From CANHVK01 sp046304235 (GTDB lineage Bacteria; Bacteroidota; Bacteroidia; Flavobacteriales_D; Crocinitomicaceae): a stretch of DNA of 19,204 bases. This document shows positions 9,013 to 16,073 of the stretch, piece by piece (the stretch's first letter is position 1; every line of letters starts with the position of its first letter). The stretch lies in contig JBKCEW010000026.1 in assembly GCA_046304235.1 (NCBI GenBank), forward strand, positions 1 to 19,204. Direction: 5' to 3'. The notes under the pieces were generated by a model, which worked only from the letters and a program-made list of their open reading frames with translations, made no database searches and was not told the origin of the DNA. Position numbers and translations under genes: made by a program.

Positions 9013-9597
9013 ATGAAATTTAATTTATCTGAAATCACCGAACTTATTAGAAATAGAAGAACAATTTACCCAGAGCAATATAGCTCAAGAAAAGTTCAAA
9101 AGGACCAGATTGAAATGTTATTAAACAACGCTATTTGGGCACCTACTCATGGAAATACACAACCATGGAGATTTACTGTATTTTATTCTGATGAGTCAAG
9201 ACAAGAACTTTCGGATTTCATGAGTGCATTGTATTTAGAAAAAATCCCTAAAGAGGAACAAAAAGATTCTAAACTCGCAAAACTTCTTACGAGACCAAAA
9301 CAGTCATCTGTAGTTATTGCCGTTTCTATGAAACGTGATGAAACGGAAAAGATCAGAGAAATTGAAGAAATTGAAGCTGTTGCTTGTGCAATTCACAACC
9401 TTGCTCTTTCAGCTACGGCATATGGAATTGGATATTATTGGTCTACTTCAAAATTAATTTACACCCCTGAAATGAACCGTTTTTTAGAATTAGAAGACAA
9501 AGATATGTGTTTGGGATTAGTATATTTAGGCTATCCTTCAATTGAATGGCCAAAACAACATAGAAAACCAATTGAATACCTAACAAATTGGAAATAA
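9013..9597 (+). CDS. Nitroreductase-family flavoprotein
   Basis: A 194-aa protein with the small nitroreductase fold that binds FMN and uses NAD(P)H. The FMN phosphate motif NRRT lies at 14-17, the NTQPWRF motif at 48-54 (common 'N-x-Q-P-W-x-F'), and the C-terminal half has GIGYYWSTSK (about 137-146) in place of the usual G-x-G-x-x-W helix. Length and motifs are closest to the short YdjA-like subgroup. The physiological substrate is unknown; such enzymes reduce nitroaromatics, quinones or enones in vitro. It starts 32 bases after the lipoprotein gene, and its stop directly abuts the next start, so it is part of the same run. FMN dependence is of interest because ribD lies two genes downstream. 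Confidence 0.9.
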   Translation: MKFNLSEITELIRNRRTIYPEQYSSRKVQKDQIEMLLNNAIWAPTHGNTQPWRFTVFYSDESRQELSDFMSALYLEKIPKEEQKDSKLAKLLTRPKQSSVVIAVSMKRDETEKIREIEEIEAVACAIHNLALSATAYGIGYYWSTSKLIYTPEMNRFLELEDKDMCLGLVYLGYPSIEWPKQHRKPIEYLTNWK

Positions 9598-10353
9598 ATG
9601 TTTAAATCTCTTTTTTATAGTATAATAATTTTACTAAATAGTATTTATTCTATTGCACAAAATCAAGATAGAAAAACTGCTTTCGGTATACAATTCAAAC
9701 CCTTGACTGAGGGAGGCTTTATTGGTTCATCACAGTTAAATTTAAAGAATGAAATTTTCCAAAGTGTTTTCAATCAAAAACAAGGAAGGTCTTTTGGAGC
9801 AATTTTAAGATTTCCAGTATGGAAAAATTTATATATTGAAACTGGTTTAGCACAAATCAAACGTAACTTCACCGTTAATTACACAACATTAGACAGCAAT
9901 TTCACAGCCTCAAAAGACTTATCATTCACTAGTCATGACATTCCTGTAAATGCTTTGGTATTTATAAAAGTAGCTGAACAATTTTACATAAATACTGCTT
10001 TGGGTATTTCTTTGGTTCACAATCCATCAAATGTTGCTTCTCAAATAAAATATGGAGACCATGTACTCTTTAAAGCAGAAGGAAGAAAAAGAAGTAGTTT
10101 TGCTGTAGAATTCAATGTGAATGTAGGCGCAGAGTATAGAAATACAAAATATGGTAACTTTTACATTGGGGCTAATGGAAGAATTCCAATCAAACCTATA
10201 TTTGATGTTGCTACTTTGTATCAAAATTTACCTAGTAAAGAAATTTTATATGGAAGCCTATCGGGAACATATGTTTCTCTTGATTTTAGATATTTTCTTC
10301 CCAAAACAAAAAAACCTAAAGTAACTAGTGAATTAGGTCCCCTTGATGAATAA
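9598..10353 (+). CDS. Outer-membrane beta-barrel protein (porin-like family)
   Basis: A 251-aa protein whose ATG directly follows the stop of the nitroreductase gene (TAA-ATG). It has a signal peptide (MFKSLFYSIIILLNSIYSIAQ, cut after about residue 20, with the A-Q end common in Flavobacteria). The rest alternates hydrophobic and polar residues in strands such as NLYIETGLAQIKRNF, HDIPVNALVFIKV, QFYINTALGISLV and YVSLDFRYFL, as in an eight- to ten-stranded barrel of the PorT/OmpW-like group. The last aromatic strand is followed by a 17-residue charged tail. It should sit in the outer membrane; no ligand or partner can be named. Confidence 0.8.
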   Translation: MFKSLFYSIIILLNSIYSIAQNQDRKTAFGIQFKPLTEGGFIGSSQLNLKNEIFQSVFNQKQGRSFGAILRFPVWKNLYIETGLAQIKRNFTVNYTTLDSNFTASKDLSFTSHDIPVNALVFIKVAEQFYINTALGISLVHNPSNVASQIKYGDHVLFKAEGRKRSSFAVEFNVNVGAEYRNTKYGNFYIGANGRIPIKPIFDVATLYQNLPSKEILYGSLSGTYVSLDFRYFLPKTKKPKVTSELGPLDE

Positions 10354-10356
10354 AAA

Positions 10357-10839
10357 ATGAAAAATAACATACAAGAAATAATAAAACAGCTCGATATGCA
10401 ACCTCATCCAGAGGGTGGATATTACAAAGAAACCTATCGTTCTATGGATTTATGTTTGAATGGAACTAGAAGTTTAAAAACAGTAATCTATTTTTTATTA
10501 CGATCTGAGGATGTTTCACACTTCCACAGAATAAAAAGTGATGAAATGTGGTATTATCATGCAGGAAGTCCACTAATTGTTCATTCCATTGACGAACAAG
10601 GGAATTACAAAGAACAAAAGGTAGGGATTAATTTTTTAGATGGTGAAATCCCTCAATATCTAGTACCAAAAAATACTATTTTCGGTTCATCAGTATTAGA
10701 AAAAAACTCCTATTCTCTTGTTTCATGTTCGGTTTCACCTGGTTTTGAATTTGAAGATTTTGAACTATTTAAACAATCCGAATTATTAAATCAATACCCT
10801 TCTCATAGTGAGATTATTACAAAACTAACTTTACCATGA
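10357..10839 (+). CDS. Cupin-superfamily protein, DUF985
   Basis: A 160-aa single-domain cupin. The opening LDMQPHPEGGYYKETYR (12-28) is the signature of the DUF985/Cupin_5 family. Next are a first cupin motif, HFHRIKSDEMWYYHAG (55-70), with H55, H57 and E63 in the usual metal-ligand pattern, and a later strand SYSLVSCSVSPGFEF (118-132). Relatives have a known fold but no settled biochemical role; some are suspected sugar-nucleotide or small-carbohydrate isomerases or binding proteins. It starts 3 bases after the barrel gene and its stop overlaps the ribD start (ATGA), so it is probably co-translated with ribD. Confidence 0.9.
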   Translation: MKNNIQEIIKQLDMQPHPEGGYYKETYRSMDLCLNGTRSLKTVIYFLLRSEDVSHFHRIKSDEMWYYHAGSPLIVHSIDEQGNYKEQKVGINFLDGEIPQYLVPKNTIFGSSVLEKNSYSLVSCSVSPGFEFEDFELFKQSELLNQYPSHSEIITKLTLP

Positions 10840-11891
10840 ACCAATCTGAGAAGGATAATATATATATGCAACGTTGCCTGTACTTGGCTAGCTTAGCAGG
10901 GGTAAATGTTTCTCCCAATCCGATGGTAGGTGCTGTAATTGTATATGAAGATGAAATCATTGGAGAAGGATACCATCAATTTTTTGGAGGGCCACATGCT
11001 GAAGTGAATGCTGTTAATGATGTCCATTACGATTTAGCTTCTAAACTAAACGAAGCAACCATATACGTGAGTCTTGAACCTTGTGCTCATACTGGCAAAA
11101 CACCTCCATGTTTAGATTTGATTCTAAAGCATAAGTTTAAGAGAGTAGTTATAGGTTGCAAAGACCCTAACCCATTAGTTTCAGGAAAAAGCATTGAATT
11201 ATTGATTGCTGCAGGAATCGAAGTAAATATTGGAATACTTGAAAAAGAATGCCTCAAACTAAATAAACGTTTTTTCACTTATCAACTTAAAAAACGTCCT
11301 TACGTCATTTTGAAATGGGCACAAACGAAAGATGGCTACATAGATAAAAACAGAGACGAAGAAACAACTATTGACAGAAAAATCAATTGGATAAGTCATC
11401 CAGATACACAAAGCATCGTACATCACTGGAGAAGCAAGGAACAAGCGATACTAGTAGGCTGGAAAACAATTGAACACGATAATCCAAGTTTAACTGTTCG
11501 AGAAGTAAAAGGATTAAATCCACTTCGTATCATTATTGATAGTAACCTAAATATGCCTAAAGATTCAAAAGTTTTTACTGACGGAGATAAAACCATTATT
11601 ATCAACAAAATAAAAACTGAAGAATCAGGAAATGTTTCCTTTGTAAAATTAGCCCAGATTACAACTCGAACGATTTTAACTTTTTTATACGAGCTAGAAA
11701 TTAGTTCTGTTTTTGTAGAGGGAGGCTCGGGTACCTTACAACATTTTTTATTAGATGGTCTATGGGATGAAGCAAGAGTAATTCAAAGTAAAGTTTCATT
11801 TGGTGATGGCATAAAAGCACCAAAAATAAACGGAATTCCTTCAAAAACCTATTCTTTTGCTAAAGACCAAATTTTTCACTACTTCAAATGA
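10836..11891 (+). CDS. ribD: Bifunctional riboflavin biosynthesis protein RibD
   Basis: A 351-aa bifunctional enzyme catalysing two steps of riboflavin synthesis: deamination of the pyrimidine product of GTP cyclohydrolase II, then NADPH-dependent reduction of the ribosyl side chain. The zinc deaminase domain (1-145) has HAEVNAV with H54 and E56, and PCAHTGKTPPC with C83 and C92, all required residues. The reductase domain (about 150-351) shows YVILKWAQTKDGYI, AILVGWKTIEHDNPSLTVR and the VEGG nucleotide-binding turn. It lies between a cupin and an EamA transporter with ATGA overlaps on both sides (10836-10839 and 11888-11891). No FMN riboswitch is visible nearby, and no other rib gene lies in the window. 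Confidence 0.97.
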   Translation: MNQSEKDNIYMQRCLYLASLAGVNVSPNPMVGAVIVYEDEIIGEGYHQFFGGPHAEVNAVNDVHYDLASKLNEATIYVSLEPCAHTGKTPPCLDLILKHKFKRVVIGCKDPNPLVSGKSIELLIAAGIEVNIGILEKECLKLNKRFFTYQLKKRPYVILKWAQTKDGYIDKNRDEETTIDRKINWISHPDTQSIVHHWRSKEQAILVGWKTIEHDNPSLTVREVKGLNPLRIIIDSNLNMPKDSKVFTDGDKTIIINKIKTEESGNVSFVKLAQITTRTILTFLYELEISSVFVEGGSGTLQHFLLDGLWDEARVIQSKVSFGDGIKAPKINGIPSKTYSFAKDQIFHYFK

Positions 11892-12751
11892 TATCAATTA
11901 GTATAGCCGTAATTACGGTAACTTGGATTTTTATTTTATTCAAATTATTTCCAAAATATAATGTTAACACCTTTCAAGCTGTAGTTTTCAATTACCTGGC
12001 TGCATTCATCTGCGGCACATTACTCTATGGTAATCAGATAACAAAAAATATTTTTGAACATTCAGAATGGATGATTTGGGCTGTATTTTGTGGCGCTTTA
12101 TTTATTTCCTTATTTTTTCTGATGGGAAAGAGTTCTCAAAATAATGGGGTGTCGCTCACTACAGTTGTTGTAAAAATGAGTATGGCTTTTTCTATGATTT
12201 TAATGATCATTATTTACCATGAAGACCTAACTATTTATAAAATAGCTGCTATCTTACTTGCTTTAGTAGGTATCTTTTTCCTATCCAAGGAAAAACAAAA
12301 TACAGAAAAAAAGAACAATGATAAAATTCTTTTAATCATACTCTTTATTGGTTGTGGCTTATTGGATTTTGTACTAAACTATGTTCAAAATTTTAAACTA
12401 CAACATATTTCATCTCCATTATTTAGTGCTTTCGGATTAGGTTTGGCTGGGGTGTTTGGTTTTGTAATCCTTATTCTAAAATCATTCAAAAGCAAAGAGA
12501 AGGTAACAATTAAAAACATCATAGCCGGAATCTTACTAGGTGTACCCAATTATTTTTCTATCTATTATCTTATACATTCTTACGAAGTACTAGATTTACC
12601 AGATTCTACAATCCTTGCTTTATTAAATGTATTGAGTGTTTTAGCCAGTTTAGTTGCAGGATATTTAATATTCAAAGAAAAAATCACCTGGTTGAAAACC
12701 ATCGGAATTGTTTGTTGTTTAGTTTCCATTTTTCTTTTCACAAAAGGATGA
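11888..12751 (+). CDS. EamA/DMT-family membrane transporter
   Basis: A 287-aa very hydrophobic protein with about ten membrane segments in two halves (start MISISIAVITVTWIFILF; final helix TIGIVCCLVSIFLFTKG). This is the two-repeat EamA layout of the drug/metabolite transporter superfamily. The second half ends with a typical YLIFKEKITWLKTIGI segment. Substrate is unknown. The start overlaps the ribD stop, which suggests a shared role; some DMT-family proteins (RibN) carry riboflavin, so flavin transport is one possibility, but amino acid or metabolite export is equally usual for this family. It is the last gene of the rightward run; no clear terminator follows. Confidence 0.88.
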   Translation: MISISIAVITVTWIFILFKLFPKYNVNTFQAVVFNYLAAFICGTLLYGNQITKNIFEHSEWMIWAVFCGALFISLFFLMGKSSQNNGVSLTTVVVKMSMAFSMILMIIIYHEDLTIYKIAAILLALVGIFFLSKEKQNTEKKNNDKILLIILFIGCGLLDFVLNYVQNFKLQHISSPLFSAFGLGLAGVFGFVILILKSFKSKEKVTIKNIIAGILLGVPNYFSIYYLIHSYEVLDLPDSTILALLNVLSVLASLVAGYLIFKEKITWLKTIGIVCCLVSIFLFTKG

Positions 12752-12790
12752 TTCATATTTTTATTCATTTTAAATTGAAATTAAACTAGT

Positions 12791-12824
12791 TTTAGTATCT
12801 TATCAAATGGAATTTCTATATTTG
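12791..12824 (+). promoter_or_regulatory. Candidate Bacteroidetes sigma-A promoter
   Basis: TATATTTG at 12817-12824 matches TAnnTTTG exactly, with TTTA at 12791-12794 as an imperfect -33 box 22 bases upstream. Transcription would begin near 12831, giving a leader of about 23 bases before the ATG at 12854. Confidence 0.5.
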
Positions 12825-12853
12825 ATTATTATTAAATTTTATTTTTCTTTACT

Positions 12854-13282
12854 ATGAAAGCTATTTTCCCTACTATTTTTACACTTCTCTTTTTAGGAAT
12901 TAATTTAAATGCGCAAGTATCAAATTCATTTGGTTACACGGGTACAATCGGGACATTGAAAACTGAATTAATTCTAAATCTCACCATCTCAAAAGATGAA
13001 TGCACTTACGAATTCGAAGGTTCTTATTTTAATAAAAAATTAAATAAAGATATGATTCTGAAAGCCATACTAAAACCATGTGATAACGAAAGCGAAGACC
13101 CAAATAAAAAAATTACACTTACAGAATATGATGGTGATGTAGTAACAGGTACTCTTGTTTTAACAGGTATTGGAGAGGTAAGCTGTAACGGAAACTGGAT
13201 TAGTCCTAATGGAAAGAAAAAAATGATTGCTCATTTTGTTGCAATTAGAGAAAAAGAAGTTCCCAAAGAAAAGAAAAAATAA
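12854..13282 (+). CDS. Small secreted protein of unknown function
   Basis: A 142-aa protein with a clear signal peptide (MKAIFPTIFTLLFLGINLNAQ, cleavage probably after A20). The mature part is about 120 residues with alternating strands (LKTELILNLTISKDE; ITLTEYDGDVVTGTLVLTG), two or three cysteines (CTYEF, KPCDNE, SCNGNW), and a lysine-rich end KEVPKEKKK. This suggests a small periplasmic or surface beta-sandwich. I do not recognise a family. It has its own probable promoter and is separated by about 95 bases from the stress-protein gene. Confidence 0.8.
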   Translation: MKAIFPTIFTLLFLGINLNAQVSNSFGYTGTIGTLKTELILNLTISKDECTYEFEGSYFNKKLNKDMILKAILKPCDNESEDPNKKITLTEYDGDVVTGTLVLTGIGEVSCNGNWISPNGKKKMIAHFVAIREKEVPKEKKK

Positions 13283-13295
13283 ATCGAAATTAAAG

Positions 13296-13309
13296 TTGAT
13301 TTAAATCAC
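13296..13309. promoter_or_regulatory. Crp/Fnr-type binding site upstream of the universal stress protein gene
   Basis: TTGATTTAAATCAC matches the Fnr consensus TTGATnnnnATCAA at 9 of the 10 fixed positions, and its core TGATTTAAATCA is a perfect palindrome. Its centre lies about 75 bases before the ATG and, if transcription starts near 13365, about 62 bases upstream of it, the usual class I activator distance. Confidence 0.6.
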
Positions 13310-13353
13310 TTCTTTTAGTAACATTTGTCACTGTTATATTTTTAACAAACAAG

Positions 13354-13361
13354 TAGCTTTG
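13354..13361 (+). promoter_or_regulatory. Candidate -7 box for the universal stress protein gene
   Basis: TAGCTTTG matches TAnnTTTG exactly and sits 15 bases before the ATG, giving a very short leader. The -33 box is poor: TTTG at 13324-13327 is 26 bases upstream, longer than usual. A weak -33 box fits a promoter that needs an activator such as the Fnr-like site just upstream. Confidence 0.4.
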
Positions 13362-13376
13362 ATAAAAATATAACTT

Positions 13377-14216
13377 ATGAAAAAAATTTTAATACCTACT
13401 GACCTATCCTCGAATGCTTCAAATGCAATTTCCTATGCATTTCAATTATTTCGTAATTCAAACGTTCAGTTTTACGTACTTCATGTAGATCATCCTATAA
13501 TTGACATGCCAACCTCTTCTATAGAGTTTATGTCTCCTACTACTTATCCTGATTTAGTATCTCAAAAAAAAATGGTTGAAAAACAAATATTGAAAATCAT
13601 TGAAAAGCTAAATAGTAAGGATGATAATTTCAATTACGAAATAGAGAATGAAATTGGATTTGCTGGAGATGTAATCGTTTCAAAAGCACAAGAATTAAAT
13701 TGTGATTTAATAATAATGGGGACAAAGGGAGCTACAGGCTTAAGTCAATTTTTTATTGGATCAGTGACAGCTTCTGTTATTAGAAAATCAGATATTTCTG
13801 TGTTGGCAATTCCAGAAAATTTCACATTCGAAAAATTAGAAAAAATTGTTTTCGCAACCGATTATGAAGGAATTTCAAATAAGAAAACATTACAACCACT
13901 TTTTGAATTAGCAAGAATGTTTGATGCGAAAGTAATGATGTTTCATGCAATTGAAGCAAAAGAACCTATAGCTGCCTATATTGAAGAACTTCAGGTTTGG
14001 AAAGCTGAAAAAAACTTTCATCACGTAAAACATACAAATAGTATTGCTACTTGTGAAAATATTCCTGATGGAATTCTTGATTTTGCTGGCGAAAATGAAG
14101 CCGACTTGATTGCAATAATTCCTCATACTTATAACTTTTTTGAGAACCTACTTCACAAAAGTGTTTCCAAACAAATTGCTTTCGAAAGTAAAACACCAAT
14201 TTTAGCCCTACACTAA
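13377..14216 (+). CDS. Tandem-domain universal stress protein (UspA family)
   Basis: A 279-aa cytoplasmic protein made of two Usp domains. Domain 1 (1-146) starts MKKILIPTDLS and has an intact ATP-binding signature G115-x2-G118-x9-G128-S129 (GTKGATGLSQFFIGS). Domain 2 (about 155-279) starts EKIVFATDYEG but its matching region (IIPHTYNFFENLLHKSVSK) lacks the glycines, so it probably does not bind ATP. Such asymmetric tandem Usps are common in Bacteroidetes. Usp proteins are linked to stasis, oxygen limitation and stress survival. A Crp/Fnr-like palindrome 68 bases upstream points to control by redox or energy state, and the HMA gene follows after 56 bases. Confidence 0.93.
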   Translation: MKKILIPTDLSSNASNAISYAFQLFRNSNVQFYVLHVDHPIIDMPTSSIEFMSPTTYPDLVSQKKMVEKQILKIIEKLNSKDDNFNYEIENEIGFAGDVIVSKAQELNCDLIIMGTKGATGLSQFFIGSVTASVIRKSDISVLAIPENFTFEKLEKIVFATDYEGISNKKTLQPLFELARMFDAKVMMFHAIEAKEPIAAYIEELQVWKAEKNFHHVKHTNSIATCENIPDGILDFAGENEADLIAIIPHTYNFFENLLHKSVSKQIAFESKTPILALH

Positions 14217-14272
14217 GCTGAATCTTTCGAATTTCAGGAAAACTTCATCTATTTATAGCTTAATTTGAATTT

Positions 14273-14554
14273 ATGAATACAGAGAAAATTTATATTGCAA
14301 ACCTAAAATGTGGTGGTTGCGCAACAACGATAACAAATGAACTTACTAAATTAAAAGGTGTTTCAAAGGTGCAAGTAGATAACGAATCAGATTGTATAAA
14401 TATCGACTATGAAAATATCAATCGAGAAAAAATCATCGAAAAACTTCATGAGTTAGGATATCCAGAGGCTACTGAAGAAAATGGTTTGTTACTTCAGTTA
14501 AAAAGTTACGCAAGCTGTATGATAGGAAGAGTCCACAATCTGACTCATAAATAA
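14273..14554 (+). CDS. Small heavy-metal-associated (HMA) domain protein, CopZ-like
   Basis: A 93-aa protein with a ferredoxin-like HMA domain in residues 1-66: strand KIYIANLKCGGCATTI with the metal-binding C13-x-x-C16 pair, then helix NELTKLKGV, strand SKVQVDNES and a final LGYPE turn. This fits a copper (or other soft metal) carrier. Unlike a plain CopZ of about 68 aa, it has a 25-residue tail with one cysteine (C82) and two histidines (H88, H92) that might add metal ligands. It sits 56 bases after the stress-protein gene, without a clear promoter of its own, and is followed by a terminator, so it may share the Fnr-like control. In this phylum HMA and Usp genes often accompany cbb3 oxidase assembly genes, but none are in this window. 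Confidence 0.9.
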   Translation: MNTEKIYIANLKCGGCATTITNELTKLKGVSKVQVDNESDCINIDYENINREKIIEKLHELGYPEATEENGLLLQLKSYASCMIGRVHNLTHK

Positions 14555-14560
14555 AAAACG

Positions 14561-14589
14561 AAAGCTGTTCTAAATGAGCAGCTTTTTTT
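14561..14589. terminator. Bidirectional intrinsic terminator after the HMA gene and the thioesterase gene
   Basis: AAAGCTGTTC (14561-14570) pairs with GAGCAGCTTT (14576-14585) around a TAAAT loop, with one G-U pair. It is followed by a T run to 14589 on the plus strand, and an A run before it serves the minus strand. The T run abuts the stop of the minus-strand gene at 14590. Confidence 0.9.
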
Positions 14590-15102
14590 CTATTCAAAAA
14601 ATAAGGCCTTCAATTCATTAGCATCTTTCGGATTCATTTTTCCTGCTAAAATTAAACTTAACTGTTTTCTTCTTAGCGCACCATCAAATCTGCTTTTTTC
14701 CTCATCGGTTTCAGGTATTAATTCTGGAACTTGAATAGGTCCTCCAAGCTGATCAACTGCAACAAAAGTATATATAGCTTCATTACACTTTCTTTTTGCT
14801 CCCGAAACTTGATCTTCTATAAAGACATCAACAAAAACTTCCATCGAGGAACTAAATGCTCTTGATACTTTACTTTCTAAAGTAACTATAGATGATCCTA
14901 AAATGGGTTCTTGAAACGAAACATTGTTTACAGATGCTGTAACCACTACCCTTCTACAATGTCTTTGTGCTGAAATACTTGCAACAATATCCATCCATGC
15001 TAATAATTGTCCTCCAAATAAGTTACCAAGTGGATTTGTATCGTTTGGTAGTACAACATGTGTAGTAACAGCCAAAGTTTCTGAAGCTCTTTTTGCTTTC
15101 AT
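14590..15102 (-). CDS. Acyl-CoA thioesterase, hotdog fold (YciA/ACOT7-like)
   Basis: A 170-aa hotdog-fold enzyme that hydrolyses acyl-CoA to free acid and CoA. The signature DTNPLGNLFGGQLLAWMD (21-38) with the GG turn and D38 is the core of the YciA/ACOT family. Further along are the strands RVVVTASVNNVSFQEPI and ALRRKQLSLILAG near 142-154, an RR pattern typical of the CoA-binding end. It is soluble and should form trimers of dimers like relatives. It is divergent from pyrF, with 97 bases between their starts, and ends beside the shared terminator. Natural substrate length is unknown. Confidence 0.93.
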   Translation of the reverse strand: MKAKRASETLAVTTHVVLPNDTNPLGNLFGGQLLAWMDIVASISAQRHCRRVVVTASVNNVSFQEPILGSSIVTLESKVSRAFSSSMEVFVDVFIEDQVSGAKRKCNEAIYTFVAVDQLGGPIQVPELIPETDEEKSRFDGALRRKQLSLILAGKMNPKDANELKALFFE

Positions 15103-15115
15103 TTCAATCTATTTT

Positions 15116-15159
15116 CAAGTATTAAACGAACTTGAAGTTAAGAATAAAACAAATACTTG
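15116..15159. promoter_or_regulatory. Inverted repeats in the thioesterase/pyrF divergent gap
   Basis: CAAGTATT (15116-15123) and AATACTTG (15152-15159) are perfect inverted copies 28 bases apart. A smaller palindrome, AACTTGAAGTT (15129-15139), lies between them. The site sits between two divergent starts (15102 and 15200), where an operator would be expected. The two centres differ by a few bases, and the DNA is AT-rich, so this is tentative. Confidence 0.25.
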
Positions 15160-15199
15160 CTTCATTTTTTATTATTTTTATGCTTTTCATTTTAGGATT

Positions 15200-16021
15200 A
15201 TGACAAGACAAGAGCTTATTCAACAAATAAAAGAAAAACGTTCCTTTTTATGTGTAGGTTTAGACACAGATTTAGAGAAAATCCCTTCGCATTTGCTAAA
15301 CACAGAAGATCCTATATTTGAATTTAACAAAGCGATTATTGATGCAACTAAAGACTACTGTGTAGCTTATAAACCTAATATTGCCTTTTATGAATGTTTA
15401 GGTGTTAAAGGATGGCAGTCCTTAGAAAAAACATTAAACTACATTCCAAAAAATATTTTTACAATTGCTGATGCTAAACGTGGTGATATTGGTAATACCT
15501 CAACTTACTATGCTAAAACCTTTTTCGAATACTTAAATTGTGACTCTGTTACTATAGCTCCTTATATGGGAGAAGATAGTATAACTCCATTTTTGGAATT
15601 TAAAGACAAATGGGCTATTGTTCTAGCGCTTACCTCTAACAAAGGTGCTTTAGACTTTCAAGCAATTAAAAATCAAGAAGGAAAAGAATTATTCAAATCG
15701 GTACTTGAAAAAACAGCAACATGGGGAACACCCGAAAATTTGATGTATGTAGTAGGTGCAACAAGAGCAGAGCAAATTGGTGAAGTTAGAAAAGTTGTTC
15801 CGGATCATTTCTTCTTAGTTCCTGGTGTTGGAGCTCAAGGAGGTAGCTTGGAAGATGTTTGTAATTATGGTTGGAACAACGATTGTGGATTACTTGTAAA
15901 TTCTTCACGAGGAATTATTTATGCTTCAAATAAAGAAGATTTTGCTCAACAAGCAAAATCTGAAGCAATGAAAATCCAATTACAAATGGAAGAAATTCTG
16001 TCAGATAGAAAGTTTATCTAA
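15200..16021 (+). CDS. pyrF: Orotidine 5'-phosphate decarboxylase, type 2
   Basis: A 273-aa enzyme converting orotidine 5'-phosphate to UMP, the last step of de novo pyrimidine synthesis. It has the phosphate/orotate-binding FLCVGLDTDLEKIP (16-29), K58 in YKPN, and the catalytic D91-x-K93-x-x-D96 in DAKRGDIGNT, all intact. A later VVGATR and LVPGVGAQGG close the barrel and bind phosphate. The length of about 270 aa and the insert fit the type 2 family. The frame stays open to 14924, but the upstream part lies on the antisense of the thioesterase gene and lacks family similarity. The ATG at 15200 (MTRQELIQQI) gives the expected N-terminus. Confidence 0.96.
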   Translation: MTRQELIQQIKEKRSFLCVGLDTDLEKIPSHLLNTEDPIFEFNKAIIDATKDYCVAYKPNIAFYECLGVKGWQSLEKTLNYIPKNIFTIADAKRGDIGNTSTYYAKTFFEYLNCDSVTIAPYMGEDSITPFLEFKDKWAIVLALTSNKGALDFQAIKNQEGKELFKSVLEKTATWGTPENLMYVVGATRAEQIGEVRKVVPDHFFLVPGVGAQGGSLEDVCNYGWNNDCGLLVNSSRGIIYASNKEDFAQQAKSEAMKIQLQMEEILSDRKFI

Positions 16022-16022
16022 T

Positions 16023-16051
16023 AAAAAAAGCGACTGCTTTCACAGTCGCTT
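16023..16051. terminator. Hairpin terminator between pyrF and mdh
   Basis: AAGCGACTG (16028-16036) pairs with CAGTCGCTT (16043-16051) around CTTTCA. Read on the minus strand the hairpin is followed by seven T, a strong terminator for mdh. On the plus strand only TTAAAATATAG follows, so it is weaker for pyrF. Confidence 0.88.
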
Positions 16052-16073
16052 AAAATATAGATTTTAAACTCAA

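Noticed and set aside
10700..10836. Possible FMN riboswitch before ribD
   Set aside because: The region is coding sequence of the cupin gene and lacks the conserved riboswitch core.
13295..13310. Palindrome after the small secreted protein as a terminator
   Set aside because: There is no G/C-rich stem and no T run; the sequence fits a Crp/Fnr-type protein site far better.
14924..15199. Upstream extension of the pyrF reading frame
   Set aside because: It is antisense to the thioesterase gene, shows no pyrF-family sequence, and the ATG at 15200 gives the standard N-terminus.
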